NCBI RefSeq assembly: GCF_000702665.1
Contig: NZ_JNJA01000015.1
Location: forward strand, 29,017-93,016
Direction: 5' to 3'
From: Solidesulfovibrio alcoholivorans DSM 5433
GTDB lineage: Bacteria; Desulfobacterota; Desulfovibrionia; Desulfovibrionales; Desulfovibrionaceae
DNA: 64,000 bases
Each line of letters begins with the position of its first letter. Positions within the stretch are counted from its first letter, which is position 1. This document shows, one piece after another, positions 14,967 to 27,402 of the stretch. Under the pieces are notes generated by a model that was not told where the DNA came from, searched no databases, and saw nothing but the letters and a program-made list of their open reading frames with translations. The position numbers and the translations under genes were made by a program.

Positions 14967-16748
14967 ATGGACACCCTGAAAGGCATCCCGGTCTCGTCCG
15001 GCATCTCCATCGGGCGGGCGTTTTTCCTCAACCGTTCCGGGGCCGGCCCCCTGCCGCGCCAGACGCTGGCCGAGTCCCTGACCGGCGCGGAAGTCGCGCG
15101 CCTGGACAGCGCCTTCGAGCAGTTCCGGCGGGAAATCGAGCAGGCCAGGGACCGCATCCCGGCGGAACTCAAGGAACACGCCTTGATCCTCGATTCCCAC
15201 CTGATGATCCTCAAGGACCCCAAGCTCGCCGGCGCGGCGAAGAAATACATCGAATCCCTGCGCATCAACGCCGAATGGGCCCTGGATAAGGCCGTGGGCG
15301 ACCTGGAAAAGGCCTTCGCCGCCCTGGACGACCCCTATTTTCGCGACCGCATCCAGGACGTGCGCACCGTGGCCGGCCGCGTCCAGGCCCGCCTCGCCGG
15401 CCAGTCCGGCGAGTTGCGCGCCATCGAGAACCGCGTGGTGCTCATGGCCCACGACATCTCCCCGGCCGACACCGCAACGCTGCAAACCGACAAGATCATG
15501 GCCCTGGTCACGGTCCAGGGCGGCAAGACCTCGCACACCGGCATCCTGGCGCGCACCCTCGGCATCCCCGCCGTCATCGGCGTCACCGACCTCGAATCCC
15601 GTGTGCGCGACGGCGACCTCGTGGTCGTGGACGGGCTGCGCGGCGTGGTGGTGCTGTCCCCCGGCGACGAGGAACTCGAACGCCTCTCGGACCTCAAGTA
15701 CCAGTTCGAGGCCTACCAGGCCGGCATCATGCGCGGCTGCCACCTGCCCGGCGAGACCATCGACGGCTACCGGGTCAAGGTCAAAGCCAACATCGAGATG
15801 CTCGAGGAAGTGCCCACCGTGGTCAACAACGGCGGCGAGGGCATCGGCCTCTACCGCACCGAGTATTCCTACATGAACCGGGCCAAGCTCCCCACGGAGG
15901 ACGAGCTGTACGAGGAGTACCTCGATCTGGCCTCCATCATGTCGCCGCGGCGCGTGACCCTGCGCACCCTGGACGCCGGCGCGGACAAGTTCGTCTCCAC
16001 CCTCGGCGCCTTCGACGAGCGCAACCCGGCGCTCGGGCTTCGCGCCATCCGCCTGTGCATGCGCCACCGCGACATCTTCAAGACACAGCTGCGCGCCATG
16101 CTGCGGGCGTCCGTGGCCGGCAACATCGCGGTGATGTTTCCCATGATCTCGGGCCTGCGCGAGATCCGCCAGGCCAAGGCCCTGCTCGCCGAGGCCCGGG
16201 CCGAACTGCGCCAGGAAGGAGCGCGCTTCGAGGCGGACATGCCCGTGGGCATCATGATGGAGCTGCCCTCGGCCGTGATGATCGCCGAGGTGCTGGCGCG
16301 GGAAGTGGATTTCTTCAGCATCGGCACCAACGACCTCATCCAGTATTCGCTCGGCATCGACCGCACCAACCGCTACGTCTCCCACATGTACCAGCCCCTG
16401 CACCCGGCCGTGGTCCGCAGCATCAAGCACGTGGTCGACGCCGCGCACCAGGCCGGCATCGAGGTGAGCCTGTGCGGCGAGATGGCTTCCGACCCCTTCT
16501 GCGTGCCCATCCTCATGGGCATGCAGATCGACTGCATCAGCCTGACCCCCCAGGCCATTCCGGGAATCAAGCGCATCATCCGCCAGGCGACCATGGACGA
16601 TTGCAAAAAACTGCTTAAATTGGTCCTCGAAAGCCCGTCGGTCAGCCGTACCAACGCCCTGGTCCAGGAGACCATCTTCCGGCAGTTCCCCGACGAACTG
16701 ATGTTTTACTCGTCCCTGCTCGACCGCGAGGAGATGCCGGCCCATTGA
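14967..16748 (+). CDS. ptsI: PTS enzyme I (phosphoenolpyruvate-protein phosphotransferase)
   Basis: A 593-residue enzyme I that transfers phosphate from PEP to HPr. The phospho-histidine is H190 in [12 protein letters not shown], the PEP-binding catalytic cysteine is C503 in [11 protein letters not shown], and the [18 protein letters not shown] block of the PEP-binding barrel is intact. Full family length. With the HPr gene 109 bases upstream this is a complete energy-coupling pair even though the only EII subunit seen is EIID. Confidence 0.95.
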   Translation: MDTLKGIPVSSGISIGRAFFLNRSGAGPLPRQTLAESLTGAEVARLDSAFEQFRREIEQARDRIPAELKEHALILDSHLMILKDPKLAGAAKKYIESLRINAEWALDKAVGDLEKAFAALDDPYFRDRIQDVRTVAGRVQARLAGQSGELRAIENRVVLMAHDISPADTATLQTDKIMALVTVQGGKTSHTGILARTLGIPAVIGVTDLESRVRDGDLVVVDGLRGVVVLSPGDEELERLSDLKYQFEAYQAGIMRGCHLPGETIDGYRVKVKANIEMLEEVPTVVNNGGEGIGLYRTEYSYMNRAKLPTEDELYEEYLDLASIMSPRRVTLRTLDAGADKFVSTLGAFDERNPALGLRAIRLCMRHRDIFKTQLRAMLRASVAGNIAVMFPMISGLREIRQAKALLAEARAELRQEGARFEADMPVGIMMELPSAVMIAEVLAREVDFFSIGTNDLIQYSLGIDRTNRYVSHMYQPLHPAVVRSIKHVVDAAHQAGIEVSLCGEMASDPFCVPILMGMQIDCISLTPQAIPGIKRIIRQATMDDCKKLLKLVLESPSVSRTNALVQETIFRQFPDELMFYSSLLDREEMPAH

Positions 16749-16827
16749 CCGGCCGGGGCGCGGCCCTTACGAAGGGGCCGACGCGGAAACGCCCGGCGCG
16801 TCGCCGCAAGGGCGGCCAAAGGAAACC

Positions 16828-17292
16828 ATGACAGCCAAGGAATCGGGCGAGAAGCTCGTCGCCCAGAACAAGAAAGCCCGGCACCTTTACGAATTTCTCG
16901 AGAAATACGAAGCCGGCATGGTGCTCGTCGGGTCCGAGGTCAAGTCGCTTCGGGCCGGGCGCATCAGTTTCAAGGACGGCTACGTCAGGATCACGGGCGA
17001 CGAAGCCTTTTTGACCGGCGTGCACATCGCGCCGTATGAAAACGCCGGTGACGGCGGGCACGAGCCCGAACGGCCGCGCAAGCTCCTGCTCCACGCCGCC
17101 GAGATCCGGGCGCTTCGGGCCAAGGTGGAGCAAAAGGGCCTCACGGTCGTGCCCGTGCGGGTGTATTTCAAGAACGGCCGGGCCAAGGTGGAGATCGCCC
17201 TGGCGCGGGGCAAGAAGGTCTTCGATCGGCGCGACGACCTGAAAAACCGGGATCTCGCCCGTGACGCGGCCCGGGAACTGGCCGGCCAATGA
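16828..17292 (+). CDS. smpB: SsrA-binding protein SmpB
   Basis: A 154-residue tmRNA-binding protein that brings tmRNA to stalled ribosomes. Diagnostic stretches are [52 protein letters not shown], and the C-terminal [17 protein letters not shown]. Length is typical. AAAGGAAACC precedes the start. It is followed 25 bases later by a secreted hypothetical protein. Confidence 0.95.
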   Translation: MTAKESGEKLVAQNKKARHLYEFLEKYEAGMVLVGSEVKSLRAGRISFKDGYVRITGDEAFLTGVHIAPYENAGDGGHEPERPRKLLLHAAEIRALRAKVEQKGLTVVPVRVYFKNGRAKVEIALARGKKVFDRRDDLKNRDLARDAARELAGQ

Positions 17293-17317
17293 CGGATGCC
17301 CGGCGAGGAGTCGTTTG

Positions 17318-17836
17318 ATGGCAGCAAAGCGAGTGCTTCCGGCGCTGCTGGTCCTGGTCGCGGTCCTGGCTCTGGCCGGGGCGGCCCTGGCCGGCCCCAC
17401 CGAGGCCGACGAGCGCGTGGATGCCTTTCTCGACGAAACGGCGCGGCTCTTCGGCGCCAGCGAAGCCGATGTGGTGAAGCTCCTCGGCGAGCCGCGCGAA
17501 CGCCAGGCCGTGCCCTTCTCCAGCCCCCACGACGACGCGCCTTACGAAATCGTCACGCTCCTTTACGACGGCGTCACCGTCTCGCTTTATAGCATGGACG
17601 GCGGCGCGCGGCAGTTTTTTCACCAGATCCGCGTCACCTCCGGCCCCGTCTGCTTCGCCCGCAAGGTCTGCCTGGGCCTGGCGCGCGAGCGCCTGGCCGC
17701 CGTCCTCGGCCAGCCCGAGGAGGTCGAGGACGAAATCTGGCGCTATTCCGACATGAGCGGCTACAACGAACTCGCCTTCACCTTCGACGCCAAGGGACAG
17801 GTCGATTCCATGACCTGGACCGCCGAAGCGGACTGA
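17318..17836 (+). CDS. secreted protein of unknown function
   Basis: A 172-residue exported protein: signal peptide MAAKRVLPALLVLVAVLALAG... ending ALAGP near residue 27. The mature part has a repeated helix-turn pattern, ASEADVVKLLGEPRE and ARERLAAVLGQPEE, that resembles the SmpA/BamE-like pattern in which a helix is followed by LGxP and strands; two cysteines (PVCFARKVCLG) could form a disulfide. It sits between smpB and the glycolate-oxidase-type genes with short gaps and GAGGAG before the ATG. No enzymatic motif is seen. Confidence 0.65.
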   Translation: MAAKRVLPALLVLVAVLALAGAALAGPTEADERVDAFLDETARLFGASEADVVKLLGEPRERQAVPFSSPHDDAPYEIVTLLYDGVTVSLYSMDGGARQFFHQIRVTSGPVCFARKVCLGLARERLAAVLGQPEEVEDEIWRYSDMSGYNELAFTFDAKGQVDSMTWTAEAD

Positions 17837-17842
17837 TCCTCC

Positions 17843-19231
17843 ATGCAAGTCAAAAACCCGTTGACCCCGTCCGCGCGCCGTTTCCTGGAGGGCCTTTTCC
17901 CGGGCGACGCCGCCGTGTTTACCTCCGAGGAGGCCTTCGTCTTCGGCACGGACGCCTCGCGCCGCTTCGCCGCGCCCTGGGCCGTGGTGCGGCCCGAGAA
18001 CACGCAGCAGGTGCGCGAGTTGCTCGCCTTCGCCCAGGCGCAGACCATCCCGATCCTGCCGCGCGGGCGCGCCACCAACACCGTGGGCGACTGCGTGCCC
18101 GTGGCCGGCGGCATCGTCGTTTCCACGGCGCGCATGGCGCGCATCCTCGAAATCGACGGCGACGACTTCGTGGCCGTGGTCGAACCCGGGGTGGTCACCG
18201 GCGAGCTCCAGGCCGCGCTCGCCCCAAAGGGCCTCTTTTTCGCCCCGGACCCCGCCAGCGTGAAGTTTTCGACCGTGGGCGGCAACGCCTCCACCTGCGC
18301 CGGCGGCATGCGCGCCGTCAAATACGGCGTCACCCGCGACCACATCCTCGGCATCGAGGCCGTGCTGCCCGGCGGCACGGTCATCCAGGCCGGCGGACGC
18401 ACCCACAAAAACGTGGTCGGGCTCGACCTCACGCGCCTGCTCGTCGGCTCCGAAGGGACGCTTGGCCTTTTCACCAAGCTGATCCTCAAGCTGTTGCCCA
18501 AGCCCGCCGCCACCGCCACCCTGGCCCTGGCCTATCCGAGCGTGGACGCGGCCCTGGCCGCCGCCGGGGACGTCTTCAAGGCCGGGCTCTTGCCCGTGGC
18601 CATGGAACTGCTCGCCAGGGAGGCCATGGACGCCGTGGCCGCCATCAGCGCCGTGCCCTGGCCCCGGGACGCCGGCGCGGCGCTTTTCCTGCGCGTGGAT
18701 GGCTCGCCCGAGGCCGTGGCCGCGGATGTGCGCCTGCTCGCCGCCGCGACGGAGGCGGCCGGCCCGGTCTGGAGCGAGCGGGCGACCGAGCCCGAGGCCG
18801 AGGAGGCCTTGTGGGAGCTGCGCCGGCTGCTCAACCCGGCATCGTTCAAAGCCGCGCCGGACAAGATCAGCGACGACGTCACCGTGCCGCGCGGCGCGTT
18901 GCGCGAGGCCGCGGCCGGCGTCGCGGCCATCGGAGCGCAGGAGCGCGTGCGCATCCTGCTTTTCGGCCACATCGGCGACGGCAACCTCCACGTCAACATC
19001 ATGCATGATGCCGCAAGCGGCGACGAGCGCCGCCGCGCCGAACGCGCCCGGGAGCGCATCCTGGACCTGTGCCTGAAGCTTCGCGGCACGCTTTCCGGCG
19101 AACATGGCGTGGGCCTGTCCAAACTGCCCTTCCTCGACCGCCAGCTTTCCCCCGAGGAGCGCGACCTCCTGCGCCGCCTCAAGGCCGTGTTCGACCCGGC
19201 CGGCATCATGAACCCGCAAAAGGCGTATTGA
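17843..19231 (+). CDS. FAD-linked oxidase, glycolate oxidase GlcD / D-lactate dehydrogenase type
   Basis: A 462-residue flavoprotein of the VAO family that oxidises 2-hydroxy acids such as D-lactate or glycolate. FAD-binding signatures are ILPRGRATNTVGDCV, VEPGVVTGELQAAL, STVGGNASTCAGGMRAVKYG and HKNVVGLDLTRLLVGSEGTLG; the C-terminal LFGHIGDGNLHVN and SGEHGVGLSK close the catalytic domain. The next gene is its Fe-S partner. For a sulfate reducer growing on lactate, an electron-donating D-lactate dehydrogenase is the likelier role (inference). Confidence 0.9.
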   Translation: MQVKNPLTPSARRFLEGLFPGDAAVFTSEEAFVFGTDASRRFAAPWAVVRPENTQQVRELLAFAQAQTIPILPRGRATNTVGDCVPVAGGIVVSTARMARILEIDGDDFVAVVEPGVVTGELQAALAPKGLFFAPDPASVKFSTVGGNASTCAGGMRAVKYGVTRDHILGIEAVLPGGTVIQAGGRTHKNVVGLDLTRLLVGSEGTLGLFTKLILKLLPKPAATATLALAYPSVDAALAAAGDVFKAGLLPVAMELLAREAMDAVAAISAVPWPRDAGAALFLRVDGSPEAVAADVRLLAAATEAAGPVWSERATEPEAEEALWELRRLLNPASFKAAPDKISDDVTVPRGALREAAAGVAAIGAQERVRILLFGHIGDGNLHVNIMHDAASGDERRRAERARERILDLCLKLRGTLSGEHGVGLSKLPFLDRQLSPEERDLLRRLKAVFDPAGIMNPQKAY

Positions 19232-19233
19232 CC

Positions 19234-20421
19234 GTGCCCACGGAACTTTCCCCCGTCCATTGCCTCCACGGCCAGGGCCGTCGCCCGGAATGCATCCTGT
19301 GCGGCCGCTGCCTGTCCGTGTGCCCGCTTTTTGCCGCCACCGGCCGCGAGGAGCTTTCCCCGCGCGCGAAATTCTTTCTGGCCCGGGCCGTGGCCGAGGG
19401 CAGGGCGGACCTTTCGCGCAAGGCCGCGGACCTCCTGGCCACGGTGTGCCTTTCCTGCGGCAAGTGCGAAAACGCCTGCCCGCTGGGGCTTTGCGGCCCT
19501 GATCTCGTGGCCGAGCTGCGCGCCTCCCACCCGGGTTTCGCCGGCTTTCTCTGGAAGCTGTGGGTCGAGCGGGCGGGGCTCATGTGGCCACTCGCCCGGT
19601 CGTTGACGAAACTGCTTCCCGGCAACATTCCGGTCGAGGCCATAAGCCGCGCCAAGGCCGCCATCGAGGCCATGGGCTCAGGCCACGCGCCCGAGCCGTG
19701 GCTTTTCCCGGAGACCTGGGACCGGCGGCACGAAGGCAAAAAGGCCGTTCTTTTCGCCGGCTGCGTGGCCGAACACGCCAATCCGCGCTGGAAGGAGGCG
19801 GCCAGGCGCGTGCTTGCCGGCCTCGGCGTCGAGGTCCTGCCCGATCCGGGCTTCACCTGCTGCGGCTGCACGCTGGGGCACGCCGGCGCGCCCGCGGCCC
19901 AGGCCGCCATGCAGCAGCACAACATCGAGGCCTGGCGCTCGGCCGGGCGGCCGCTCATGGTCGTCTTCTGCGCCACCTGCCGCTGCGGCCTGCGCGCCTA
20001 CGCCCGCAAGGACCTGGGCCTTTCCATGGACGAACTGCCCCTTTGGCGCGAACACCTCGTCTCCCTGGCCGAGCTCATGGGCGAAACGACCTTCCGCTCG
20101 GGCGCCGCCGCGCCGCCGTCCGTGCGCTACCACCGCCCCTGCCACGGCGCGGGCGGCAACCAGGACCTCGACTTTCTGCGCCGGGCCATGGGGCCGCGCC
20201 TGCTTTTCAATGAAAACGAAACCCCTTGCTGCGGTTTCGGCGGACTGACCAAGCTCACCTCGCCGGAATTGTCCGAGGCCGTGGCCGGGCATGCCCTGGC
20301 CATCTACGCCCCGCGCCCGGGCGACCAGATCGTCACGGGCTGCTCGGGCTGCGTCACCCAGTTGCGCGCCGCCGCCCCGGACGACATCCGGGTCGGGCAC
20401 TGGCTGGAACTTTTAGGCTGA
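19234..20421 (+). CDS. (Fe-S)-binding protein, glycolate oxidase GlcF / lactate dehydrogenase subunit type
   Basis: A 395-residue protein with two [4Fe-4S] motifs, CILCGRCLSVCP and CLSCGKCENACP, and two CCG domains, GFTCCGCTLGH and PCCGFGG, typical of subunits that pass electrons from a GlcD-type flavoprotein to the membrane. It follows glcD by two bases. Start is taken as GTG 19234; an in-frame TTG at 19228 overlapping the upstream stop is an alternative. The electron acceptor is not shown in the window. Confidence 0.88.
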   Translation: MPTELSPVHCLHGQGRRPECILCGRCLSVCPLFAATGREELSPRAKFFLARAVAEGRADLSRKAADLLATVCLSCGKCENACPLGLCGPDLVAELRASHPGFAGFLWKLWVERAGLMWPLARSLTKLLPGNIPVEAISRAKAAIEAMGSGHAPEPWLFPETWDRRHEGKKAVLFAGCVAEHANPRWKEAARRVLAGLGVEVLPDPGFTCCGCTLGHAGAPAAQAAMQQHNIEAWRSAGRPLMVVFCATCRCGLRAYARKDLGLSMDELPLWREHLVSLAELMGETTFRSGAAAPPSVRYHRPCHGAGGNQDLDFLRRAMGPRLLFNENETPCCGFGGLTKLTSPELSEAVAGHALAIYAPRPGDQIVTGCSGCVTQLRAAAPDDIRVGHWLELLG

Positions 20422-20513
20422 CGCCCCGCCGCACCCCGGGAGGGCGGACCGTTCCGGGAAACCCGGGACCCGACCGTCTCGCGCCGCCCTCCACCACATA
20501 AAGGAGTCCATTC

Positions 20514-23027
<2,514 letters not shown>

Positions 23028-23057
23028 GGTAAGGATGTTGCAAAGCAAGGTCGGAGG

Positions 23058-23117
23058 GATGCCTCCGGCGGCCGGGAGGGGATGATCCCCTCCCGGACCC
23101 TCCTCGACGAGGGAAGA
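23058..23117 (+). repeat. dispersed hairpin repeat, family 1, copy C
   Basis: GATGCCTCCGGCGGCC then hairpin 23072-23096 (arms CCGGGAGGGGA/TCCCCTCCCGG, loop TGA). Relative to copy A the third stem pair is G-C instead of A-T. The second small hairpin is CCTC-GAC-GAGG, again with a compensated change. It lies 30 bases after secA. Confidence 0.85.
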
Positions 23118-23278
23118 ATTTCCTGCGTCATAGGCATGGTTGCAATGATGTGCGGCACCTATGGCATGGCGACGCGTCTTCGAGGAGAGATCCCTTTGCG
23201 CAAGGATTGCCGGCACAGGATTACGGGGATGGTCCGCTTGTGGCGCAAGTCGGCATGCCCGGGCAGTCCCAGGAAAGT

Positions 23279-23314
23279 CGGCCGCGCCTCTTGCCCGGGG
23301 GGCCGGTTTTTTTT
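23279..23314 (+). terminator. possible terminator between secA and motA
   Basis: A short CGGCC/GGCCG stem with a GC-rich loop is followed directly by eight T residues (23307-23314). The stem is weak. The rest of the 400-base secA-motA gap contains only repeat copy C and no credible gene. Confidence 0.4.
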
Positions 23315-23426
23315 ACAGGGAGCCGTGCGCGTCGGCGGCGCGTTTTCCTGACATCGCCCGGAACGGGGGCTTGCGCCTCCTTCCGGTTATCCGGGGCGGC
23401 CTGCGCGTGCGCCCGCATGGTGGGTC

Positions 23427-24281
23427 ATGTTCGTCATCATCGGCATCGTGGTGGTCCTTGGCTGCGTCATCGGCGGCTTTCTGCTGGAAGGCGGCCACAT
23501 GGGCGTGCTCATCCAGCCCATCGAGCTGCTCATCATCGGCGGCGCGGCCCTGGGCTCGTTTATCATCTCCGCGCCCAAGTCCGTGGTCATCGGCACCTTC
23601 AAGCACATCATGCACGTGTTCACGGGCAAAGAGGCCTCGGCTTCCGACTACCAGGACCTGCTGACGCTGCTTTTCGAGCTGCTCAACATCGCCCGCCGCG
23701 ACGGCATCGTGGCGCTTGAGCCCCATGTGGCCAAGCCCGAGCAGTCCTCGACCATCAATCGCTACCCCAACATCGCCAAGAACAAGCAGCTCGCCTATTT
23801 CATCTGCGACAACATCAAGTGCCTGCTCTCGGAAGGCATCGACGCCCACCGCTACGACGACCTCATGCGCACGGACATCGCCACCATGCACCACCACGCC
23901 ATGATCGCGCCCACGGCCGTGACCAAGGTGGCGGATTCGCTGCCGGGGCTCGGCATCGTGGCCGCGGTGCTCGGCATCGTCCTCACCATGGGCAAGATCA
24001 ACGAGCCGCCCGAGGTGCTCGGCCACAGCATCGGCGCGGCCCTGGTCGGCACGTTCCTCGGCATCCTCATGTGCTACGGCTTCGTCGGCCCCATGGCCAC
24101 CAATCTGGAGTACCAGGCCAAGGCCCAGCAGCACATGCTGCACGTGGCCAAGGAGGTGCTCGGCGCGTTCAATTCCGGGTTCTCCCCGATGCTGTCCGTG
24201 GAAATGGGCCGCCGGGCCATTCCCGACGACGTGCGGCCGACCATGGAGGACATGGAAGGGGCGCTGCGTGGCAAAAAATAG
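23427..24281 (+). CDS. motA: flagellar stator protein MotA
   Basis: A 284-residue inner-membrane stator subunit with four transmembrane segments (about 1-20, 30-50, 172-192, 202-222). The rotor-contacting cytoplasmic loop lies between segments 2 and 3, and the conserved PGLGIVAAVLGIVLTMG segment is intact. With MotB it forms the proton channel that turns the flagellum. It overlaps motB by 14 bases. Confidence 0.93.
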   Translation: MFVIIGIVVVLGCVIGGFLLEGGHMGVLIQPIELLIIGGAALGSFIISAPKSVVIGTFKHIMHVFTGKEASASDYQDLLTLLFELLNIARRDGIVALEPHVAKPEQSSTINRYPNIAKNKQLAYFICDNIKCLLSEGIDAHRYDDLMRTDIATMHHHAMIAPTAVTKVADSLPGLGIVAAVLGIVLTMGKINEPPEVLGHSIGAALVGTFLGILMCYGFVGPMATNLEYQAKAQQHMLHVAKEVLGAFNSGFSPMLSVEMGRRAIPDDVRPTMEDMEGALRGKK

Positions 24282-25062
24282 CGACCACGGCAAGACCGTC
24301 GTCATCTACCGCGAGTCCGACGAGGGGCACGGCGGGCACCATGGCGGTTCGTGGAAGGTGGCCTACGCCGACTTCGTCACGGCGCTCATGGCCTTTTTCC
24401 TGCTTCTGTGGCTGGTCGTGTCGCTCAAGCCGCAAAAGAAGCAGGAACTCTCCCTGGTCTTCCAGGACAAGAACGTGCCAAGCAAGGAGAAGGTGCAAAA
24501 CCTCGAAAAGGTGCCCACCTTCATCAGCCCGGATGCGATCAAGGGCAGCCCGGAATTCAAGCTGTCCCAGGAAAACAAGCTCAAGTACGAGATCGCGCTT
24601 CTGGTCAAGGAGCTCATCACCTCGGACCTGTCGGTCAAGAGCAATTCGGGCGTGAGCAACGACTCCTCGGGCGTGATGATGCAGATCAACAACTCGGTGA
24701 TGTTCAAGCCGGGCTCGGCGGAACTGACGCCCTCGGCGCTCAAGATGCTCGACGGTGTGGCCAAGATCCTGCGCGATTTCAAGATCAACCTGACCGTGCG
24801 CGGCCATGCCGACGACGAGGAGAAGGGCGGGCCGTACCCGTCGAAGTGGGAGCTTTCCGCGGCCCGCGCCGCCGCGGCCACGCGCTACCTCGCCGAGAAG
24901 GCGGACATCCCGACCACGCGCCTGCGCGCCGTGGGCCTGGCCGACAGCCAGCCGCTCGTGCCCCCGACCTCGGCCGAGAACAAGGCGCGCAACCGCCGCA
25001 TCGAATTCTTCTACACGAGCCCCGACATGCGCCCCTCCGAGCGCTCCCAGGACGGGCCGTAG
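24268..25062 (+). CDS. motB: flagellar stator protein MotB
   Basis: A 264-residue protein with a single N-terminal transmembrane helix containing the proton-binding aspartate in WKVAYADFVTALMAFFLLLW (D36), and a C-terminal OmpA-like peptidoglycan-binding domain (LTVRGHADDE... NRRIEFFY). A GTG start within the end of motA gives coupled translation. Confidence 0.93.
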   Translation: MAKNSDHGKTVVIYRESDEGHGGHHGGSWKVAYADFVTALMAFFLLLWLVVSLKPQKKQELSLVFQDKNVPSKEKVQNLEKVPTFISPDAIKGSPEFKLSQENKLKYEIALLVKELITSDLSVKSNSGVSNDSSGVMMQINNSVMFKPGSAELTPSALKMLDGVAKILRDFKINLTVRGHADDEEKGGPYPSKWELSAARAAAATRYLAEKADIPTTRLRAVGLADSQPLVPPTSAENKARNRRIEFFYTSPDMRPSERSQDGP

Positions 25063-25093
25063 CGGGGAAGGGGCCTTTCGGCCGCTCCCCCGC
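25062..25093. terminator. hairpin between convergent motB and metY-type genes
   Basis: GCGGGGA...GGCC-TTTC-GGCC...TCCCCCGC forms a long GC stem 1 base after the motB stop and 18 bases from the end of the minus-strand sulfhydrylase gene. No T-run; probably a bidirectional stop or RNA-end stabiliser. Confidence 0.5.
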
Positions 25094-25110
25094 AGTCTCG
25101 CGCCGCGCGC

Positions 25111-26412
25111 CTACGCCTGCTTAAGCGCCTGCCGCAAATCCGCGAGGATGTCTTCCACGTCCTCGATACCGACCGAAATGCGCACCATGTCCGGCGGCAC
25201 GCCGGCCTGCGCCAGCTCCTCGGGGGTCAGCTGCGAATGCGTCGTGGACGCCGGGTGGATCACCAGCGTCTTGGCGTCCAGGATGTTGGCCAGGTGCGAA
25301 CACAGCTTGACCGACTTGATGAACGCCTTTCCCGCCTCGATGCCGCCCGTGAGCCCGAAGCCGAACACTGCGCCGGGGCCGATGGGGAAGAACTTTTTCG
25401 CCCGGGCATGGTCCTTGTGGCTCGGCAGGCCCGCGTAGTTGACCCAGGCCACCTTGGGGTGCGTTTCCAGGAATTCCGCCACTTTCTGCGCGTTTTCGCA
25501 GTGCGCCTTGGCCCGAAGCGGCAGCGTCTCCATGCCCTGGATGACGAGGAAGCTGTTGATGGGCGCGGGCGTGGCCCCGATGTCGCGCATGAGCCCGGTG
25601 CGGATCTTCGTGCAAAACGCCGAGCAGGGCGTGCCCTCGAGCGTGCACAGCATCTCCCAGAAATTCGCGCCGTGGTAGGTCGGGTCCGGGGCCGTGATTT
25701 CCGGGTATCTGCCGCCGGCCGACCAGTCGAAGCCCCCGGCCTCGACGATGGCCCCGCCGATGCAGGTGCCGTGGCCGCCGATGATCTTCGTCAGCGAATA
25801 CACGGCGATGTCCGCGCCCACGGCAAAGGGGTTGAGGATCGGCGGCGCGGCCACGGTGTTGTCGAGAACGAAGGGCACGCCCGCGTCGTGGGCCACCTTG
25901 GCGATGGCCGGCAGGTCGTCCACGTTGCAGCGCGGATTGCCGATGGATTCGGAGTAGACGAGGCGCGTGTCCTTGTCGATGGCCCGGGCGAAGTTGGCCG
26001 GGTCGGACGAGTCCACGAAGCGCACCTCGATGCCGAAGCGCTTGAGCGTGTGCTCGAAAAGCGTGTGGGTGCCGCCGTAGAGGTTGCTGCCCGAGACGAT
26101 GTTCTGCCCGGCCTTGGTGATGGCGGCCACGGCGTAGAAGATGGCGGCCATGCCCGAGGCCGTGGCCACGCAGGCCGAGGCCCCGTGCAGGGCGGCCAGG
26201 CGCTTTTCCAGGACGTCGGTGGTCGGGTTGCCGAGACGCGTATAGATGTAGCCGGCTTCCTTGAGGGCGAAGAGATTGGCCGCGTGCTCGGGGTCGCGGA
26301 ACAGAAAGCTCGTGGTCTGGTGGATGGGCACGGCCCGGGACAGGGTGTCGGCGTCCGGCGCATGGCCGGCGTGCAGGGCGAGCGTTTGCGCATGCCACGG
26401 GGAAGTGGGCAT
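25111..26412 (-). CDS. O-acetylhomoserine/O-acetylserine sulfhydrylase (Cys/Met metabolism PLP enzyme)
   Basis: A 433-residue PLP enzyme of the MetY/MetB family that makes homocysteine (or cysteine) from O-acetylhomoserine and sulfide. The family opening LALHAGHAPDADT...VPIHQTTSFLF, the GSNLYGGTHTLFEHT block, and the PLP lysine in VYSLTKIIGGHGT are clear; C-terminal HPASTTHSQL is the family signature. GAGGAAATACC precedes the ATG. In a sulfide-producing organism direct sulfhydrylation is a natural route to methionine. Confidence 0.92.
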   Translation of the reverse strand: MPTSPWHAQTLALHAGHAPDADTLSRAVPIHQTTSFLFRDPEHAANLFALKEAGYIYTRLGNPTTDVLEKRLAALHGASACVATASGMAAIFYAVAAITKAGQNIVSGSNLYGGTHTLFEHTLKRFGIEVRFVDSSDPANFARAIDKDTRLVYSESIGNPRCNVDDLPAIAKVAHDAGVPFVLDNTVAAPPILNPFAVGADIAVYSLTKIIGGHGTCIGGAIVEAGGFDWSAGGRYPEITAPDPTYHGANFWEMLCTLEGTPCSAFCTKIRTGLMRDIGATPAPINSFLVIQGMETLPLRAKAHCENAQKVAEFLETHPKVAWVNYAGLPSHKDHARAKKFFPIGPGAVFGFGLTGGIEAGKAFIKSVKLCSHLANILDAKTLVIHPASTTHSQLTPEELAQAGVPPDMVRISVGIEDVEDILADLRQALKQA

Positions 26413-26604
26413 GGTATTTCCTCCTCTTTCAGGTGGAATTCCCGGCGCGAGCGCAGGGAACATGCTGTCCCTATATGCCAATCCCGTGCGCCGCGAAAGG
26501 GCGTCGGCAGGGGTTTCGGCCTTGACATACGCTGGCGCGGAACCGACAACCTTGGCGACGCCCGTATCGGGTCATCTTTCACCGCAAGCACCGGAGGATT
26601 CCCC

Positions 26605-27297
26605 ATGCGCCTGCACGCTTTCTACCACGTCCCCTTCGAGGACGTGGGCTCCATAAAAACCTGGGCCGCGGCCAAGGGCCACGAGCTCACAAGCACGAGC
26701 TTTTTCGCCGACGAGACGCCGCCGCAGGTCGCGGATTACGACATGCTCGTGGTCATGGGCGGCCCCATGGGTGTCTACGACGAAAAGGACCACCCGTGGC
26801 TGGCCGGGGAGAAGAAAGCCATCGGGGCGGCCGTGGCCGCGGAAAAGCCCGTGCTCGGCATCTGCCTCGGCGCGCAGCTCGTGTCCGTGGTCCTCGGCGG
26901 TTCGGTCACCAAAAATCCGGTGCCGGAAATCGGCTGGTTCAAGGTGGAGATGACGCCGCAGGGCCTGGACGAATCGGTCTTCGCCGGCTTTCCCCAGTCC
27001 TACTACGCCTTCCACTGGCACGGCGACACCTTCTCCATCCCGCCGGACGCGGTCCACGCCGCCAGTTCCGCCGCCTGCGCCAACCAGGCCTTCGTCTACA
27101 ACCACCGCGTCGTGGGCCTGCAGTTCCACCTGGAAACCCAGCCCTTCGGCATGCAGAACCTCATCAAGCACTGCGCCGCGGACGTGGCCCTGCCCGGCCC
27201 CACCGTGCAGCACCCCAAGCAGATGCACGCCGGCCGCGAAGCCTTCAAGGACATCCAGGCGCTCATGCACCGCCTGTGCGACGCGCTGACGGCGTAG
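26605..27297 (+). CDS. type 1 glutamine amidotransferase
   Basis: A 230-residue class I glutamine amidotransferase domain protein of the GMP-synthase-like subgroup. The nucleophile is in GICLGAQL (Cys near residue 91), and the histidine/glutamate of the triad are in GLQFHLETQ. VMGGPMGVYDE is the oxyanion-strand region. No synthetase partner adjoins it, so the ammonia acceptor is unknown. GGAGG lies just before the ATG, and TTGACA at 26522-26527 is a possible -35 element. Confidence 0.85.
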   Translation: MRLHAFYHVPFEDVGSIKTWAAAKGHELTSTSFFADETPPQVADYDMLVVMGGPMGVYDEKDHPWLAGEKKAIGAAVAAEKPVLGICLGAQLVSVVLGGSVTKNPVPEIGWFKVEMTPQGLDESVFAGFPQSYYAFHWHGDTFSIPPDAVHAASSAACANQAFVYNHRVVGLQFHLETQPFGMQNLIKHCAADVALPGPTVQHPKQMHAGREAFKDIQALMHRLCDALTA

Positions 27298-27314
27298 CTT
27301 AGGGGAAGAGAAGC

Positions 27315-27369
27315 GAATGCCTCCGGCGGCCAGGAGGGGCAAGGGCCCCTCCTGGACCTCCCCGATAGG
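27315..27369 (+). repeat. dispersed hairpin repeat, family 1, copy D
   Basis: GAATGCCTCCGGCGGCCA, then hairpin 27330-27355 with arms CCAGGAGGGGC/GCCCCTCCTGG and loop AAGG, then ACCTCCCCGATAGG. The loop-closing pair is C-G where copy A has A-T. Lies between the amidotransferase and the flavin-binding protein genes. Confidence 0.85.
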
Positions 27370-27402
27370 AAGACGTACGAACGGGAAGGAGTGGGAAAGG
27401 GG

